Source of the DNA: Pseudonocardia kujensis
Lineage (GTDB): Bacteria; Actinomycetota; Actinomycetes; Mycobacteriales; Pseudonocardiaceae
DNA: 64,000 nucleotides
Reading direction: 5' to 3'
Assembly: GCF_021283305.1 (NCBI RefSeq)
Contig: NZ_JAJSOK010000037.1
Coordinates: 1-64,000 of the forward strand
The notes beneath the pieces are model-generated. The model was not told the origin of the DNA and ran no database searches. It was given only the letters and a program-made list of their open reading frames with translations. Below, piece by piece: positions 7,269-16,073 of the stretch (within the stretch, counting starts at the first letter, position 1; each line of letters begins with the position of its first letter). The translations under genes were made by a program, and so were the position numbers.

Positions 7269-8429
7269 GTGACACTGCTGGACATCCCTGAGAGCATCAC
7301 CCGCCCGGTGCTGCCGCCGCTGCGCATCGGCCGCCACGAGGTGGCCACGCCGGTCGTGCTGGCGCCCATGGCGGGTATCACGAACCCGGGGTTCCGGCGG
7401 CTGTGCCGCGAGCAGGGGGCGGGTTTCTACGTCTGCGAGATGATCACCTCGCGCGGGCTGGTCGAGAAGAACCCGCTGACCTTCCGGATGATCGCCTTCG
7501 ACCCGGACGAGCAGCCGCGGTCCATGCAGCTCTACGGCGTGGACCCGGCGGCGATGGGGCAGGCCGTGCGGATGATCGTCGAGCGCGATCTCGCCGACCA
7601 CATCGACATGAACTTCGGCTGCCCGGTCCCCAAGGTCACGCGGCGGGGCGGCGGGGCCGCGCTGCCGTTCAAACGGCGGCTGTTCGAGCGGATCGTGCGG
7701 GCCGCCGTCGACAACGCCGGGGACCTGCCCGTCACCGTCAAGATGCGGATCGGCATCGACGACGACCACCACACCTACCTCGAGGCCGGCCGGATCGCGG
7801 CCGAGGCCGGGGTGGCGGCCGTCGCGCTGCACGCGCGGACGGCGGCGCAGCGCTACTCGGGCCAGGCCGACTGGTCGGCGATCGCGCGCCTGCGCGACCA
7901 CCTGCCCGCCGGGCTCCCCGTCCTGGGCAACGGCGACATCTTCAGCGCCGACGACGCGCTCGCCATGGTCCGCGAGACGGGGTGCGACGGCGTCGTCGTC
8001 GGGCGGGGATGCCTGGGCCGGCCGTGGCTGTTCGGGGACCTCGAGGCCGCCTTCGCCGGCCGGCCGCTGCCCACCCCGCCGAACCTGGCCCAGGTCGCGG
8101 CCACGCTCCGCAGGCACGCCTTGCTGCTGTGCGAGCACATGGGTGACCACAAGGGCATCCGGGACGTCCGCAAGCACATCGCCTGGTACCTCAAGGGCTT
8201 CGCGGTCGGCGGCGAGCTGCGGCGCAGCCTCGGCATGGTCGAGAGCATCGACCAGCTCGACGAGCTCCTCGCCCAGCTCGACCTCGACCAGGAGTTCCCG
8301 GCCGACGCCGAGGGTCCGCGCGGGCGCCAGGGCTCGCCGGGCAAGGTCGTGCTCCCCGAGCACTGGCTCGACGACGCCGACGACCCGTCCGTGCCCTTCG
8401 GCGCGGAGCTGGAGCACTCCGGCGGGTGA
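7269..8429 (+). CDS. dusB: tRNA-dihydrouridine synthase (DusB-type)
   Basis: A 386-residue FMN enzyme that reduces uridines in the tRNA D-loop using NADPH. The TIM-barrel landmarks are all there: APMAGITNPGFRRL (FMN site, about 32-45), MQLYG (about 86), DMNFGCPVPKVTRRGGG with the catalytic Cys 118, TVKMRIGID, ALHARTAAQRYSG, LGNGDI, and VVVGRGCLGRPWLF (phosphate binding). The length is normal. GTG 7269 sits a few bases after GACAAT, so the transcript may be nearly leaderless. The pairing with a LytR-type gene downstream matches the Rv0822c-Rv0823c arrangement. Confidence 0.93.
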   Translation: MTLLDIPESITRPVLPPLRIGRHEVATPVVLAPMAGITNPGFRRLCREQGAGFYVCEMITSRGLVEKNPLTFRMIAFDPDEQPRSMQLYGVDPAAMGQAVRMIVERDLADHIDMNFGCPVPKVTRRGGGAALPFKRRLFERIVRAAVDNAGDLPVTVKMRIGIDDDHHTYLEAGRIAAEAGVAAVALHARTAAQRYSGQADWSAIARLRDHLPAGLPVLGNGDIFSADDALAMVRETGCDGVVVGRGCLGRPWLFGDLEAAFAGRPLPTPPNLAQVAATLRRHALLLCEHMGDHKGIRDVRKHIAWYLKGFAVGGELRRSLGMVESIDQLDELLAQLDLDQEFPADAEGPRGRQGSPGKVVLPEHWLDDADDPSVPFGAELEHSGG

Positions 8430-8556
8430 CCTCACGGGCGGACGCGCTGTGGATCACCGCTCGCCCGGACGGGTGGAGTGGGACGCGAACGGGTAGGAAC
8501 GTCCCGTCCGTCTCAAGAACCACACCCGTCACGACGACGATAGGGGCAGCAGGGGG

Positions 8557-9399
8557 GTGATCGCGATGGACGGCATGACGACGGTGCGGACCTTGGTGCA
8601 CGACGCACCGACGGTCACGGACACCCCGCCGGCGTCCCCGCGCAACCGCGCCGCCCTGCACACCGCCGCCGCCGAGCGCCTGGCCGCCGAGGGTGAGTGG
8701 GAGCAGGCCTACGGCCACCTCCACGCCGCGCTGCAGCTCCTGCACGGCGACGAGCCCCTGCCCGACGCGCACGACGAGCTCGACCGCCTGCGCCGCGAGC
8801 ACGCCGAGGCCCGCGAGCAGAGCCGCCGGGACAGCCTCACCGCCAGCTACAACCGCCGCTACCTCGACGAGCGGCTCGCCGCCCTGCTGGCCGACCTCGA
8901 CGGCACGCCCTTCCGCACCACCGGGCTGTGCCTGGCCCTGGTCGACATCGACCACTTCAAGCTGGTCAACGACACCCACGGACACCTCTTCGGCGACCGC
9001 GTCCTGCAACGGATGGTGACCGAGCTGGACGCCGCGCTACCCGAGGGCGGCTTCTGCGCCCGGTACGGCGGCGAGGAGTTCGCGCTGGTCCTCCCCGGCC
9101 GCGACCTCGCCCAGGCGGTGGAGATCAGCGAGCAGGCGCGGGACCGGATCGCCCGGCACGACTGGTCGGACCTGCACCCCGACCTCCGGGTGACCGTGAG
9201 CATCGGGGTGGCGCACGCGGCAGGGCGGATCGCCGAGGTCGAACGCCTGATCGGTGAGGCGGACATGCTGCTCTACACGGCGAAGGAGGCGGGGCGGAAC
9301 GCCGTCGCGTACCGGGCCTCGCGCGGCGGCCGGGTGCGGCTCGCCGGAGCGGCCGGGGCGCGCCGGTCCATACCCCAGCCGGTTCGCACGACCGGCTGA
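8557..9399 (+). CDS. GGDEF diguanylate cyclase with short helical N-terminal region
   Basis: A 280-residue protein predicted to make cyclic-di-GMP from two GTP. Residues about 30-90 form amphipathic helices (a TPR-like pair and a coiled coil). The catalytic domain follows at about 95-260: DSLTASYNRRYLDERL, VDIDHFKLVNDTHGH and the active-site loop RYGGEEF (171-175). The inhibitory RxxD site that usually lies five residues upstream is absent (ELDAALPEGG), so product inhibition through that site is not expected. There are no membrane segments, so it is cytoplasmic. GTG 8557 follows AGCAGGGGG; ATG 8566 is an alternative. Confidence 0.9.
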   Translation: MIAMDGMTTVRTLVHDAPTVTDTPPASPRNRAALHTAAAERLAAEGEWEQAYGHLHAALQLLHGDEPLPDAHDELDRLRREHAEAREQSRRDSLTASYNRRYLDERLAALLADLDGTPFRTTGLCLALVDIDHFKLVNDTHGHLFGDRVLQRMVTELDAALPEGGFCARYGGEEFALVLPGRDLAQAVEISEQARDRIARHDWSDLHPDLRVTVSIGVAHAAGRIAEVERLIGEADMLLYTAKEAGRNAVAYRASRGGRVRLAGAAGARRSIPQPVRTTG

Positions 9400-9504
9400 C
9401 CCTCCGCCGGTCGGAGCATCACGACTCCGTAAACTCGACCGCGGGGCGGACACTGCCGGTGACGGCTACTCCGCCCTTCCCGCTGTCGGTGGGCCGGAGG
9501 TGAC

Positions 9505-12381
9505 GTGCAGGACGAGGACGACCGGCGGTCGCGGGGTTCCCGCGCGGGCCGGCGCGCCCGGGGAGACGGGCCTCCCCCTGCGGACGACGTCCTCGCCCGG
9601 CTCGGCATCCGCGCCGCGGAGGAACCCGGACCCGACCCGTGGCGCGCGCAGGGCGACCTGCCGCGGCGCGCCCCCGAGGACTTCTCCAACGGCTCCGGGG
9701 AATCCGGTGGGTACGGCAGCGCGTCGCGGGGTGACGGCCGGAACCCGGGCACCCCGGGTGCCCCGTGGTCCACCGCGCAGGCCGACGCCGACGAGCGAAC
9801 CCGGCACCGCGGCGCCGCCGGCGATCGCTCCGCGTCCGGCCGCGAGCGCAGCGGCGACGCCTCCGCGAACGGGTACGGCGCGAACGGGACGTCGCACAAC
9901 GGCACCGGACGGAACGACGTCGGCCGGAACGGATACGGATCCGACGGGAACGGACCCGCCCCGAACGACCGGACCGGGTACGGGCCCGCGAATGGCAGCC
10001 AGGCCGGGGACCCGCAGTTCGGGAGCCGGCGGAACGGCGCCGGGCTCGACGGCTACGGGTCGGCCGGCGGCGGGCAGCTCGCCGGCGGGCAAGGAAACGG
10101 GAGCCGGGGCGAGCGCCGCCCGGGGGCTCCGAACGTGCAGCCGTCGCGCACCGGCGGCGCTCCGCGCGGTGGGTTCCCGCCCCGGCCCGGCACTCCCGAC
10201 CCCGCCGCGACCACCGCGATCCGCCGGCCGGGAGCAGAGCCGCGGCGGCCCGCCGATCCCGCGGCCGGCACCGTCGGCATCCCCACGGGCGCTGCCGGGA
10301 CACCGACCCGCCCCCGCAACGGCATGCCCATCGACTCCGCGACAGGCACCGTCGGAATTCCCGGCACACCGACCCGCCCCCGCAACGGCACGCCCGCCGA
10401 CTCGGCGGCGAGCACCCTCGGCGTCCCCGCGGGCACTGTCGGGGCACCGACCCGCCCCCCGAACGGGGCGCCCGACCCCACCACCGGGCCCCGGCGTCGA
10501 GCGGCCGGTAGCCCACCGCCGCCGACCACCCCTCGCACCCCCGGCCGTCCCGGCACTCCGGATGCTCCCGGCGCCGGACAGCCGAGCCAGCCGGGCCTGC
10601 CGACCGGCACGGGACCCCAGGCTCCCCTGCCCCCCACCGGGAACCCCGAGCGCCCGGCATCCTCGACGAACCCCGGCGCGCCGTCCCAGCCGGGGGAATC
10701 GACCACCCGTCTGCGCGCGCGATCGGGACCGGACACGCCCGGCCACCCCCTCCGTCCGCCCCGCGGTGACGACACCGCCCTCGTCCCCCCGGTCGGCGAC
10801 GACGACCCGGCCGACGGCGACGGCGACGACGCACTCGCCGACCGCACCCGCGCGATCGACGCGAGCCTCACCCGACTGACCGCCGCCCACGCCGGCGTCG
10901 ACCTCGAGGACGACGACGGCGATGAGGACACCGACAGCGACACCGAGGAGGACGAGGCCCCCCGGACGCGGCGCGCCGACCGCCGGGCCGCGACGGACAC
11001 CCCGACGACGCCCCCGTCCCGCCTCGCCCTCGCCGGCCGGATCACCGCGGCCGCGCTGGCGCTCCTGACCTTCCTCGGCGTCGCGCTGAGCTGGGGCGCC
11101 ACCCGCTGGATGGACTCGACGATCCGCTCGGTCGCCGCGCTCGATCCCGAGGCCGGGGTGATCGACGCCAAGGGCCAGGCCGGCGACGACAACGTGCTGG
11201 TCCTCGGCACCGCCTCCGGCAGCTCGGGCACCCCGGCGGCCACGGGCGAGCGCACGGACACGTTGATGCTCGCGCACATGGCGGCGGGCGGGGACCGGGT
11301 CGTCGGCGTCTCCTTCCCGTTGGACCTGGAGATCAACCGGCCGCCCTGCCCGCGCTGGGACCCCGCGGCCGCGACCTACCTCGACGAGACCGTCCCCGCC
11401 GAGACCCGCACCGCACTGTCGTCGGCCTACGCCGTGGGCGGACCGCGGTGCCTCGTCCGCACGGTGCAGCAGCTGACCGGGATGTCCGTGACCCGCTTCG
11501 TCGCACTGGACCTGCCGGGCATCGCGGGCATGGTCGACGCGATCGGGGGCGTCGACGTCTGCGTCGAGCAGCCCGTCGACGACCGCACGCTCGGCACCGT
11601 GATCCCGCGGCCCGGCACCACCCGTCTCGACGGGGCGCAGGCCGTCCGGTTCGCCGAGGCGGCGTCCGTGCCGACCGACCCCTCCCCCGCGCTGGGCCAG
11701 CTGCAACGCCAGCAGCGGCTGCTCGCGGCCACCTTCCGCGAGGCCCTCTCCGCCACGACCCTGCTCTCCCCGAGCACGACCCGGGACTTCGCCGGTGCGC
11801 TCGGCCGCAGCATGCTGGCCGACGACGTCGGCGTGCACGAGATGGTCCGGCTGACCTCGGCGCTCGACCGGCCGAATGCCGACGGCGTGACCTTCCTGCC
11901 GCTGCCCGTCTCGGCGGTGCCGAACACGCGCGGGAACCTGGAGCTGCGCGACACCGAGTCGTCCCGGCTGTTCTCCGCGCTGCGCAAGGACCAACCGCTG
12001 CCCACCACCACGACACCGGTGGCGTCCGCCGAGGGGCCGAAGCCCGCCGACGTCACGGTCGGGGTGGTCAACGCCGCCGGCCGCGACGGGCTCGGCCGCC
12101 AGGTCGGCGACGCGCTGCGGTCGCTCGGCTTCGGCGTGGGCGAGGTCGGCAACGCCGCGCAGCCCGCCGCCGACACGGTCCTGCGCTTCTCCCCGGACCG
12201 CGCCGACGCCGCCGAGCTGCTCGGCGAGGTCGTCCCGGGCGCCCGGCTGGTCCAGGACCCGGGCAGCACGGGCACGCTGCAGCTCGTACTCGGCAGGTCC
12301 TTCGACGGCACCGTCCGCGCCCCGGTGACCGACACCGCCGCCCCGGCCGCGCAGGCCGCTCCGGCCGCGTCCTGCGGCTGA
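9505..12381 (+). CDS. LytR-CpsA-Psr family cell-wall glycopolymer ligase with very long disordered N terminus
   Basis: A 958-residue membrane protein. Residues 1 to about 510 are low complexity: Gly/Asn/Arg/Asp-rich, then Pro/Thr/Gly-rich with three copies of a TPTRPRNG-type motif (about 270-325), then an acidic run. One membrane helix follows (about 511-534, ITAAALALLTFLGVALSW). The LCP domain (about 560-770) has VLVLGTA, RTDTLMLAHM, the PLDLEIN strand and LDGAQAVRFAE. The C-terminal LytR_C domain (about 850-935) has VGVVNAAGRDGLG. Such enzymes attach polymers such as arabinogalactan or teichoic acid to peptidoglycan from lipid carriers. GTG 9505 has an excellent ribosome site (GGAGGTGA). 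Family members usually have a much shorter cytoplasmic tail. Confidence 0.9.
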   Translation: MQDEDDRRSRGSRAGRRARGDGPPPADDVLARLGIRAAEEPGPDPWRAQGDLPRRAPEDFSNGSGESGGYGSASRGDGRNPGTPGAPWSTAQADADERTRHRGAAGDRSASGRERSGDASANGYGANGTSHNGTGRNDVGRNGYGSDGNGPAPNDRTGYGPANGSQAGDPQFGSRRNGAGLDGYGSAGGGQLAGGQGNGSRGERRPGAPNVQPSRTGGAPRGGFPPRPGTPDPAATTAIRRPGAEPRRPADPAAGTVGIPTGAAGTPTRPRNGMPIDSATGTVGIPGTPTRPRNGTPADSAASTLGVPAGTVGAPTRPPNGAPDPTTGPRRRAAGSPPPPTTPRTPGRPGTPDAPGAGQPSQPGLPTGTGPQAPLPPTGNPERPASSTNPGAPSQPGESTTRLRARSGPDTPGHPLRPPRGDDTALVPPVGDDDPADGDGDDALADRTRAIDASLTRLTAAHAGVDLEDDDGDEDTDSDTEEDEAPRTRRADRRAATDTPTTPPSRLALAGRITAAALALLTFLGVALSWGATRWMDSTIRSVAALDPEAGVIDAKGQAGDDNVLVLGTASGSSGTPAATGERTDTLMLAHMAAGGDRVVGVSFPLDLEINRPPCPRWDPAAATYLDETVPAETRTALSSAYAVGGPRCLVRTVQQLTGMSVTRFVALDLPGIAGMVDAIGGVDVCVEQPVDDRTLGTVIPRPGTTRLDGAQAVRFAEAASVPTDPSPALGQLQRQQRLLAATFREALSATTLLSPSTTRDFAGALGRSMLADDVGVHEMVRLTSALDRPNADGVTFLPLPVSAVPNTRGNLELRDTESSRLFSALRKDQPLPTTTTPVASAEGPKPADVTVGVVNAAGRDGLGRQVGDALRSLGFGVGEVGNAAQPAADTVLRFSPDRADAAELLGEVVPGARLVQDPGSTGTLQLVLGRSFDGTVRAPVTDTAAPAAQAAPAASCG

Positions 12382-12394
12382 GCGCGCCCCGAGC

Positions 12395-12411
12395 GTTCAT
12401 CGCCGGTTCAC
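12395..12411 (+). promoter_or_regulatory. PHO box upstream of phoU1
   Basis: GTTCATCGCCGGTTCAC contains two direct repeats of GTTCA[T/C] exactly 11 bases apart, the arrangement bound by PhoP in actinobacteria. It lies 33 bases before the -10 element TACCCT of the phoU gene. The same spacing occurs at the two other boxes in this window. Confidence 0.75.
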
Positions 12412-12443
12412 GTCCTGATGCTGTGCGCCCGATGGCACCCCTT

Positions 12444-12449
12444 TACCCT
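12444..12449 (+). promoter_or_regulatory. -10 element of phoU1 (leaderless)
   Basis: TACCCT fits TAnnnT and ends 6 bases before the ATG at 12456, so transcription should start at or next to the start codon. Confidence 0.6.
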
Positions 12450-12455
12450 CGGACC

Positions 12456-13112
12456 ATGCGCGACGCCTACACCGAACAGCTCGACGAGCTCGCCGACGCC
12501 CTCGCGGGGATGTGCGAGGACGTCGCGACGGCCATGGAGAAGGCGACCCGCGCACTCCTCGACGCGAACCTCCGGCTGGCGGAGGAGGTCATCGACGAGG
12601 ACATCCGGATCGACGAGATCCGGCACTCCGCCGAGGAGCGGGCCTTCGCCCTGCTCGTCCTGCAGGCCCCGGTCGCGACGGACCTGCGGATCGTCGTCTC
12701 CGCGATCCACGGCGCCGGGGATATCGAGCGGATGGGCGACCTGGCGCTGCACGTCGCGCAGGCCGCGCGGCGCCGCCACCCCCAGCCGGTGCTGCCCGAG
12801 GAGATCGCGCCGTACTTCGCCGAGATGGGCCGGGTCGGGGTCGCGCTGGCCCGCAAGGCCGGCGCGGTCATCCGCAGCCGCGACCTCGCGGCCGCCGCCG
12901 AGCTCGAGTCGGACGACGACGCGATGGACGACCTGCACAAGCACATGTTCACGGTGCTGATGGACCGGAACTGGGACCACGGTGTGGAGGCGGCGGTCGA
13001 CGTCACGCTGCTCGCCCGGTTCTACGAGCGCTACGCGGACCACGCCGTCGCCGTCGCGCGGCGGATCGTCTACGTCGTCACCGGACAGATGCCGGGGCCG
13101 CTCGCCGTCTGA
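12456..13112 (+). CDS. phoU: Phosphate-signalling protein PhoU (copy 1)
   Basis: A 218-residue all-helical PhoU with the two expected repeats. Each repeat has the metal-binding pattern E/DxxxD (HGAGDIERMGDLALHVAQAA in the first, ARFYERYADHAVAVARRIVY in the second). PhoU couples the PstSCAB transporter to the PhoR-PhoP pair and damps phosphate uptake. ATG 12456 is preceded by a leaderless promoter and a PHO box, so the gene should rise on phosphate starvation. A second phoU lies 330 bases downstream. In mycobacteria two homologues (PhoY1/PhoY2) also exist, but not side by side. Confidence 0.93.
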   Translation: MRDAYTEQLDELADALAGMCEDVATAMEKATRALLDANLRLAEEVIDEDIRIDEIRHSAEERAFALLVLQAPVATDLRIVVSAIHGAGDIERMGDLALHVAQAARRRHPQPVLPEEIAPYFAEMGRVGVALARKAGAVIRSRDLAAAAELESDDDAMDDLHKHMFTVLMDRNWDHGVEAAVDVTLLARFYERYADHAVAVARRIVYVVTGQMPGPLAV

Positions 13113-13160
13113 TCGCCGCCCCCGCGTTTGGGGCACCCCGTGATCGGGCTACACAGGTGC

Positions 13161-13370
13161 ATGTCGGATCATGTGTACCGCGTCACCGAGATCGTCGGCA
13201 CTTCCCCCGAGAGCGTCGAAGCGGCGATCTCCAACGGTGTGAGCCGTGCCCACGAGACACTCCGCGGGCTGGACTGGTTCGAGGTCACGGAGATCCGCGG
13301 GAACCTGCAGGACGGGACCGTCGACTACTTCCAGGTCGGCCTCAAGGTGGGCTTCCGCCTCGACGCGTAG
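13161..13370 (+). CDS. Dodecin (flavin-storage protein)
   Basis: A 69-residue protein with the full dodecin pattern: MSDHVYRVTEIVGTSPESV, then IRGNLQDGTVDYFQVGLKVGFRLDA. The flavin-stacking Trp is in LDWFEV and the Gln in DYFQVGLKV. Dodecins form hollow dodecamers that hold FMN or riboflavin. I use ATG 13161; an upstream TTG would add 11 unrelated residues. It sits between two phoU genes. No own Pho box is visible, so it may be read through from phoU1. Confidence 0.93.
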   Translation: MSDHVYRVTEIVGTSPESVEAAISNGVSRAHETLRGLDWFEVTEIRGNLQDGTVDYFQVGLKVGFRLDA

Positions 13371-13380
13371 GACGTCCGCC

Positions 13381-13397
13381 GTTCATCGGCCGTTCAC
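13381..13397 (+). promoter_or_regulatory. PHO box upstream of phoU2
   Basis: GTTCATCGGCCGTTCAC has two direct GTTCA[T/C] repeats 11 bases apart, 34 bases before the -10 element TAGGCT of the second phoU. It is nearly the same sequence as the box of phoU1. Confidence 0.75.
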
Positions 13398-13430
13398 GCG
13401 GACCCGGCCGTGGTCGTCCGTCCCGTTTCC

Positions 13431-13436
13431 TAGGCT
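13431..13436 (+). promoter_or_regulatory. -10 element of phoU2 (leaderless)
   Basis: TAGGCT lies 6 bases before the GTG at 13443, so the message probably begins at the start codon. Confidence 0.6.
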
Positions 13437-13442
13437 GACCCG

Positions 13443-14102
13443 GTGGCACGGGAGACCCTGGACGGCAACACCGCCCAGCTACAGGCGCTGCTCGGCGAGA
13501 TGGGCGACGCCGTCGTGGCCGCGTTCCGGGCGGCCTGCACCGCTCTTCTCGACCGGCACCCCCGGCTCGCCGAGCGGGTGATCGAGGGCGACCCCGCGAT
13601 CGACGACCTGCGGGCGCGGATCGAGGTGCTCGCCACCGAGACGATCACGATCTTCGCGCCCGTCGGGCCGGACATGCGCGTGGTCGTGGCGGCGATCCAG
13701 TCGGCCCACGAGCTGGAGCGGGTGGGCGACCTCGCCCAGCACATCGCCGAGGCCGCGCGGCGTCGGCACCCGGACTCGTGCGTCCCGGAGGAGGCGCGGG
13801 ACATCCTCGTGGAGCTCAGCACGCAGGTCGGCGCGATGATGAGCAAGGCCGTGACGGTGCTCCGCACCCGCAACGTCATCCTCGCCCTCGAGCTCGAGTC
13901 CGACGACGACCGGGTCGACGCGCTGCACCGCGACCTGTTCACGCTGATGTTCGGCGAGCGCTGGACCTGTGGCATCCCCGCCGCCGTGGACCTGACGCTG
14001 CTCGCGCGCTTCTACGAGCGCATCGCCGACCACGCGGTGTCGCTCGCCGAGCGCACCGTCTACGTCGTCACGGGCCGGCACCCCGAGGCGCTGCAGCTCT
14101 GA
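13443..14102 (+). CDS. phoU: Phosphate-signalling protein PhoU (copy 2)
   Basis: A 219-residue second PhoU, clearly related to copy 1 but diverged (for example AHELERVGDLAQHIAEAARR and ARFYERIADHAVSLAERTVYV). Both E/DxxxD metal clusters are kept. GTG 13443 is set by the leaderless promoter just upstream, which has its own PHO box. It converges on pstB with a strong hairpin in between. Having two complete phoU genes under separate but near-identical Pho promoters suggests that they are not simple backups; one may serve a different transporter or kinase. Confidence 0.92.
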   Translation: MARETLDGNTAQLQALLGEMGDAVVAAFRAACTALLDRHPRLAERVIEGDPAIDDLRARIEVLATETITIFAPVGPDMRVVVAAIQSAHELERVGDLAQHIAEAARRRHPDSCVPEEARDILVELSTQVGAMMSKAVTVLRTRNVILALELESDDDRVDALHRDLFTLMFGERWTCGIPAAVDLTLLARFYERIADHAVSLAERTVYVVTGRHPEALQL

Positions 14103-14122
14103 CGCGCAGCCCCGAGAACGCC

Positions 14123-14153
14123 GGACGCCGGCGGTGGTGCACCGCCGGCGTCC
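14123..14153. terminator. Bidirectional hairpin between phoU2 and pstB
   Basis: A perfect 14-base-pair stem (GGACGCCGGCGGTG and its complement) closes a 3-base loop GTG. It lies in the gap between two convergent genes and has no U-tract, as is common in high-GC genomes. Confidence 0.75.
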
Positions 14154-14176
14154 GTTCGCGCAGGTCCTCGGTCGGC

Positions 14177-14956
14177 TCAGCCGAACCGGCCGGAGACGTA
14201 GTCCTCGGTCGCCTTCTGCTTCGGCTGCGAGAAGATCGTCTTGGTCTCGTCCATCTCCACGAGGTGCCCGGGCTTGCCGGTGCCCTCGATGTTGAAGAAC
14301 CCGGTGAAGTCGCTGACCCGTGCCGCCTGCTGCATGTTGTGGGTCACGATGACGATCGTGTAGTCGGTCTTCAGCTCGTTGATCAGGTCCTCGATCGCGA
14401 GCGTGGAGATCGGGTCGAGCGCCGAGCAGGGCTCGTCCATGAGCAGCACGTCGGGCTGCACCGCGATCGCGCGCGCGATGCAGAGCCGCTGCTGCTGGCC
14501 ACCGGACAGGCCCGAGCCGGGCTTGTCGAGGCGGTCCTTGACCTCGTTCCACAGGTTGGCGCCGCGCAGCGAGCGCTCGACGAGCTCGTCGGTCGCCTTC
14601 TTGCCGGCGCGCTTGTTGTTGAGCTTCTGCCCGGCGATGACGTTCTCGTAGATCGACATCGTCGGGAAGGGGTTCGGCCGCTGGAAGACCATGCCGATCT
14701 GCCGGCGCACCCCGACCGGGTCGACGCCCGGGCCGTACAGCTCCTTGCCGTCCAGGGTCAGGCTGCCCTCGACGCGAGCGCCCGGGATCACCTCGTGCAT
14801 GCGGTTGATGGACCGCAGGAAGGTGGACTTGCCGCAGCCGGACGGGCCGATCAGCGCCGTCACCGTCTTGGGCTTGATCTCGATGTCGACGCCCTCGACG
14901 GCGAGGAACGAGCCGTAGTAGATGTTCAGGTTCTTGGCGTGGACCGCTTTGCTCAC
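14177..14956 (-). CDS. pstB: Phosphate ABC transporter ATPase PstB
   Basis: A 259-residue ABC ATPase that powers high-affinity phosphate uptake. Visible are Walker A (GPSGCGKST, about 37-45), the Q-loop (GMVFQRPNPFP, characteristic of PstB), the signature LSGGQQQRL, Walker B (VLLMDEPCSALDP) and the switch His (IVTHNM). It ends in FG as PstB usually does. It is the last gene of pstS-pstC-pstA-pstB, 13 bases after pstA, and converges on phoU2. Confidence 0.97.
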   Translation of the reverse strand: MSKAVHAKNLNIYYGSFLAVEGVDIEIKPKTVTALIGPSGCGKSTFLRSINRMHEVIPGARVEGSLTLDGKELYGPGVDPVGVRRQIGMVFQRPNPFPTMSIYENVIAGQKLNNKRAGKKATDELVERSLRGANLWNEVKDRLDKPGSGLSGGQQQRLCIARAIAVQPDVLLMDEPCSALDPISTLAIEDLINELKTDYTIVIVTHNMQQAARVSDFTGFFNIEGTGKPGHLVEMDETKTIFSQPKQKATEDYVSGRFG

Positions 14957-14969
14957 GTCGCTACCTCTG

Positions 14970-16073
14970 TCAACGGGTCTTGGGGGCGAACAGCTTGGCG
15001 ACGAGCCGCGCCAGCAGGTTCAGGACGAGGACGATGATGATCAGCACGAGGGCCGAGGTCCACGCGCGGTCGACGAAGGGCTCGCGCGGGACGCCGGGGG
15101 CCGCGTAGGAGTTGTACGCGAACACCGGCAACGTGGTCATGCGGCCGCTGAACGGGTTGAGGTTCACCCCGGTCGTCAGGCCCGCGATGATCAGCAGCGG
15201 GGCCGTCTCGCCGATGACGCGGGCGATCGCCAGGGTCACGCCCGAGGCGATGCCGGCGATCGACGTCGGGATGACGACCTTGACGATCGTGCGCCACTTC
15301 GGCGTCCCGAGCGCGTAGGCCGCCTCGCGCAGCTCGTTCGGGACGATCTTGAGCATCTCCTCGGTCGAGCGCACGACCACCGGGATCATCAGGATCGACA
15401 GGGCGACCGCGCCGCCGAAGCCGAAGCGGATGCCCGGGCCGGCGAAGAGCGCGAAGAAGGCGAAGGCGAACAGGCCGGCGACGATCGACGGGATGCCCGT
15501 CATGACGTCGACGAAGAACGTGATGGCCCGCGCCAGCCGGCCCTTGCCGTACTCCACCAGGTAGACGGCGGTGAGGATGCCGATCGGGATGGACATGACG
15601 GCGGCCAGCGCCGTGATGATCAGCGTGCCCATGATCGCGTGGTAGCCGCCGCCACCCGCGCCGACGACGCCGCGCATCGAGTTGCCGAAGAAGGCCCCGT
15701 CGAAGCGGGCCAGCCCGTTCTGGATCACGGTGACGACCACCGAGATCAGCGGGATCAGGGCGATCAGGAAGGCGACGGTCACCACGATGGTGACGACGCG
15801 GTCCGTGGCCTTGCGACCGCCCTCGACGAAGCGCGAGACCACGTACGTCGCGCCGGCGTAGAGGAGCGCGCCGAGCACCAGCGTGAGCCCGATGCCGAAG
15901 TTGCCGGTGGCGGCCAGGATGCCGCCCACCACGACCAGGGAGGCGACGAGGATGCCCCACGGGGCCCAGCGCGGGAGCTCACCGCGCACGAGCGGCATCG
16001 GGACGACGGCCTGCTCGGTGAGCTCGCCGTCCGTCCGGGCGCGGTCGGTGTCGGTGCGGGTGTCGCTGGTCAT
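14970..16073 (-). CDS. pstA: Phosphate ABC transporter permease PstA
   Basis: A 367-residue integral membrane permease. An N-terminal extension of about 30 polar residues and additional hydrophobic helices (WGILVASLVVVGGILAATG) come before the canonical six-helix core. The cytoplasmic EAA-type loop that docks on PstB reads LREAAYALGTPKWRTIVKVV. It overlaps pstC by one base (the A of TGA is the A of ATG), so the two are co-translated. Together they form the membrane channel of the Pst system. Confidence 0.95.
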   Translation of the reverse strand: MTSDTRTDTDRARTDGELTEQAVVPMPLVRGELPRWAPWGILVASLVVVGGILAATGNFGIGLTLVLGALLYAGATYVVSRFVEGGRKATDRVVTIVVTVAFLIALIPLISVVVTVIQNGLARFDGAFFGNSMRGVVGAGGGGYHAIMGTLIITALAAVMSIPIGILTAVYLVEYGKGRLARAITFFVDVMTGIPSIVAGLFAFAFFALFAGPGIRFGFGGAVALSILMIPVVVRSTEEMLKIVPNELREAAYALGTPKWRTIVKVVIPTSIAGIASGVTLAIARVIGETAPLLIIAGLTTGVNLNPFSGRMTTLPVFAYNSYAAPGVPREPFVDRAWTSALVLIIIVLVLNLLARLVAKLFAPKTR

